A DNA stretch of 64,000 nt, taken from Deltaproteobacteria bacterium. Lineage in GTDB: Bacteria; Myxococcota; UBA727; VGSZ01. The position numbers and the translations under genes were made by a program. The notes below the pieces were generated by a model that worked only from the letters and a program-made list of their open reading frames with translations, had not been told where the DNA came from and searched no databases. How positions within the stretch are numbered: position 1 is the first letter of the stretch; each line of letters begins with the position of its first letter. Shown in pieces: positions 63,417 to 64,000 of this stretch. The DNA is taken from the NCBI GenBank assembly GCA_016177705.1, contig JACOUT010000009.1, positions 174,057 to 238,056 on the forward strand. Reading direction: 5' to 3'.

Positions 63417-63968
63417 GTGGATCGCATGTATGCACCCTGGCGCCTCGCCTTCCTGAAGGGCGAGGAGCAGGACCGCGATCCGATCCCGTCGCCGAGCGGC
63501 TGCATCTTCTGCGACTACGTGGTGGCGCCGGGCGCGGCGCCGCCCGACGGCAACACGCGCGGCGCGTGGGATCGTCGCCGCCTCGTCGTCACCGTGCGCG
63601 AGCACGCGCTGGTCATCCTCAACAAGTACCCGTACGGCAACGGCCACGTGATGGTGGTGCCGCGCGCGCACGGTGATCGCCTCGAGGCGCTGTCGCCTGC
63701 GGCCTTCGCCGCGCTGCACGAGCTGCTGCGCGACACCATGACGGCGTTGCGCGACGCGTATCAACCGCACGGCATGAACGTCGGTATGAACATGGGCGAG
63801 GCCGCTGGCGCCGGCATCGCTGCGCACGCGCACTACCACGTGCTGCCGCGCTGGCGTGGCGACGTGAACTTCCTGCCCATCTTCGGCGACACCAAGGTGA
63901 TCAGCGAGGCGCTCGCCGACACCTGGCAGCGGTTGGCGGAGCGCCTGCGCCGACCCGAGGAGGGGTGA
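63417..63968 (+). CDS. HIT-family nucleotide-binding hydrolase/transferase
   Basis: A 183-residue HIT protein with the family start DRMYAPWRLAFLKG, a Cys pair in SGCIFCDYVV, NKYPYGNGHVMVVPRAH and the histidine triad HAHYHVLPRW. These proteins hydrolyse or transfer dinucleoside polyphosphate or AMP conjugates (Ap4A phosphorylase or HINT-like). GTG at 63417 is preferred because family members begin three residues before YAPWR; ATG at 63426 is possible. It is 6 bp behind the IHF gene. Confidence 0.93.
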   Translation: MDRMYAPWRLAFLKGEEQDRDPIPSPSGCIFCDYVVAPGAAPPDGNTRGAWDRRRLVVTVREHALVILNKYPYGNGHVMVVPRAHGDRLEALSPAAFAALHELLRDTMTALRDAYQPHGMNVGMNMGEAAGAGIAAHAHYHVLPRWRGDVNFLPIFGDTKVISEALADTWQRLAERLRRPEEG

Positions 63969-64000
63969 GCCGATCCGCGCGCCGGCGCGAACGATCGGTC

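Overview
The window is a high-GC bacterial chromosome segment with about 59 protein genes and one tRNA. It most likely comes from a myxobacterium or close relative (Myxococcota, formerly Deltaproteobacteria). The grounds are lipoproteins with long Gly-Glu tandem repeats and myxobacterial Cys-rich motifs, several eukaryote-like Ser/Thr kinases and a PP2C phosphatase, an FHA-GAF-adenylate cyclase, DUF4388 and MXAN_5187-type proteins, and heavy use of GTG and other non-ATG starts. No phage, insertion sequence, CRISPR array or origin is recognisable. Gene identities come from reading conserved motifs, not from database searches.

Layout. 0-11 kb: a partial gene, a Nudix/metallo-beta-lactamase fusion, a minus-strand thiolase - 3-hydroxyacyl-CoA dehydrogenase - N-formylglutamate amidohydrolase operon with overlapping stops and starts, a Lys/Ala-rich protein, a membrane protein, and a minus-strand set of fused E1 alpha-beta dehydrogenase, VOC protein and periplasmic repeat protein. 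11-22 kb: PP2C phosphatase, M23 endopeptidase, a lipoprotein, a short DsbD, a five-gene MoxR/DUF58/DUF4129/DUF4350 membrane operon, and formate-THF ligase. 22-32.4 kb: an accessory-looking island of four Gly-Glu-repeat lipoproteins, a transmembrane kinase, two paralogous two-TM proteins each paired with a repeat lipoprotein, and tRNA-Glu. 32.4-36.9 kb: a HADH-ECH fusion, a phosphodiester glycosidase-like protein, a double hot-dog MaoC protein and a lone TrpG/PabA amidotransferase. 36.9-42.6 kb: a LEA14-like lipoprotein, then a tightly coupled four-gene membrane cassette (OmpA-domain protein with a Gly-Ala repeat linker, a small protein, a DUF4407 coiled-coil membrane protein, and a Pro-rich multi-TM protein). 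43-64 kb: an rsmD-coaD single-frame fusion, aminotransferase, DUF4388 protein, paired small unknowns, TPR lipoprotein, recO, a cyclase/kinase signalling pair, an MXAN_5187-type membrane protein, an NYN-domain protein, thrC, a SpoIID-like protein, an IHF/HU protein and a HIT protein.

The two best candidates for undescribed systems are the DUF4407/OmpA cassette (37.8-42.6 kb), whose topology recalls MotAB-type cell-wall-anchored complexes, and the Gly-Glu lipoprotein island (22.3-32.4 kb), where a two-gene unit (two-TM protein plus repeat lipoprotein) occurs twice in opposite orientations. Other notable points are an in-frame amber codon inside a lipoprotein signal peptide at 27436, a probable CTG start at 35280, and two related-looking nested palindromes lying directly after stop codons.
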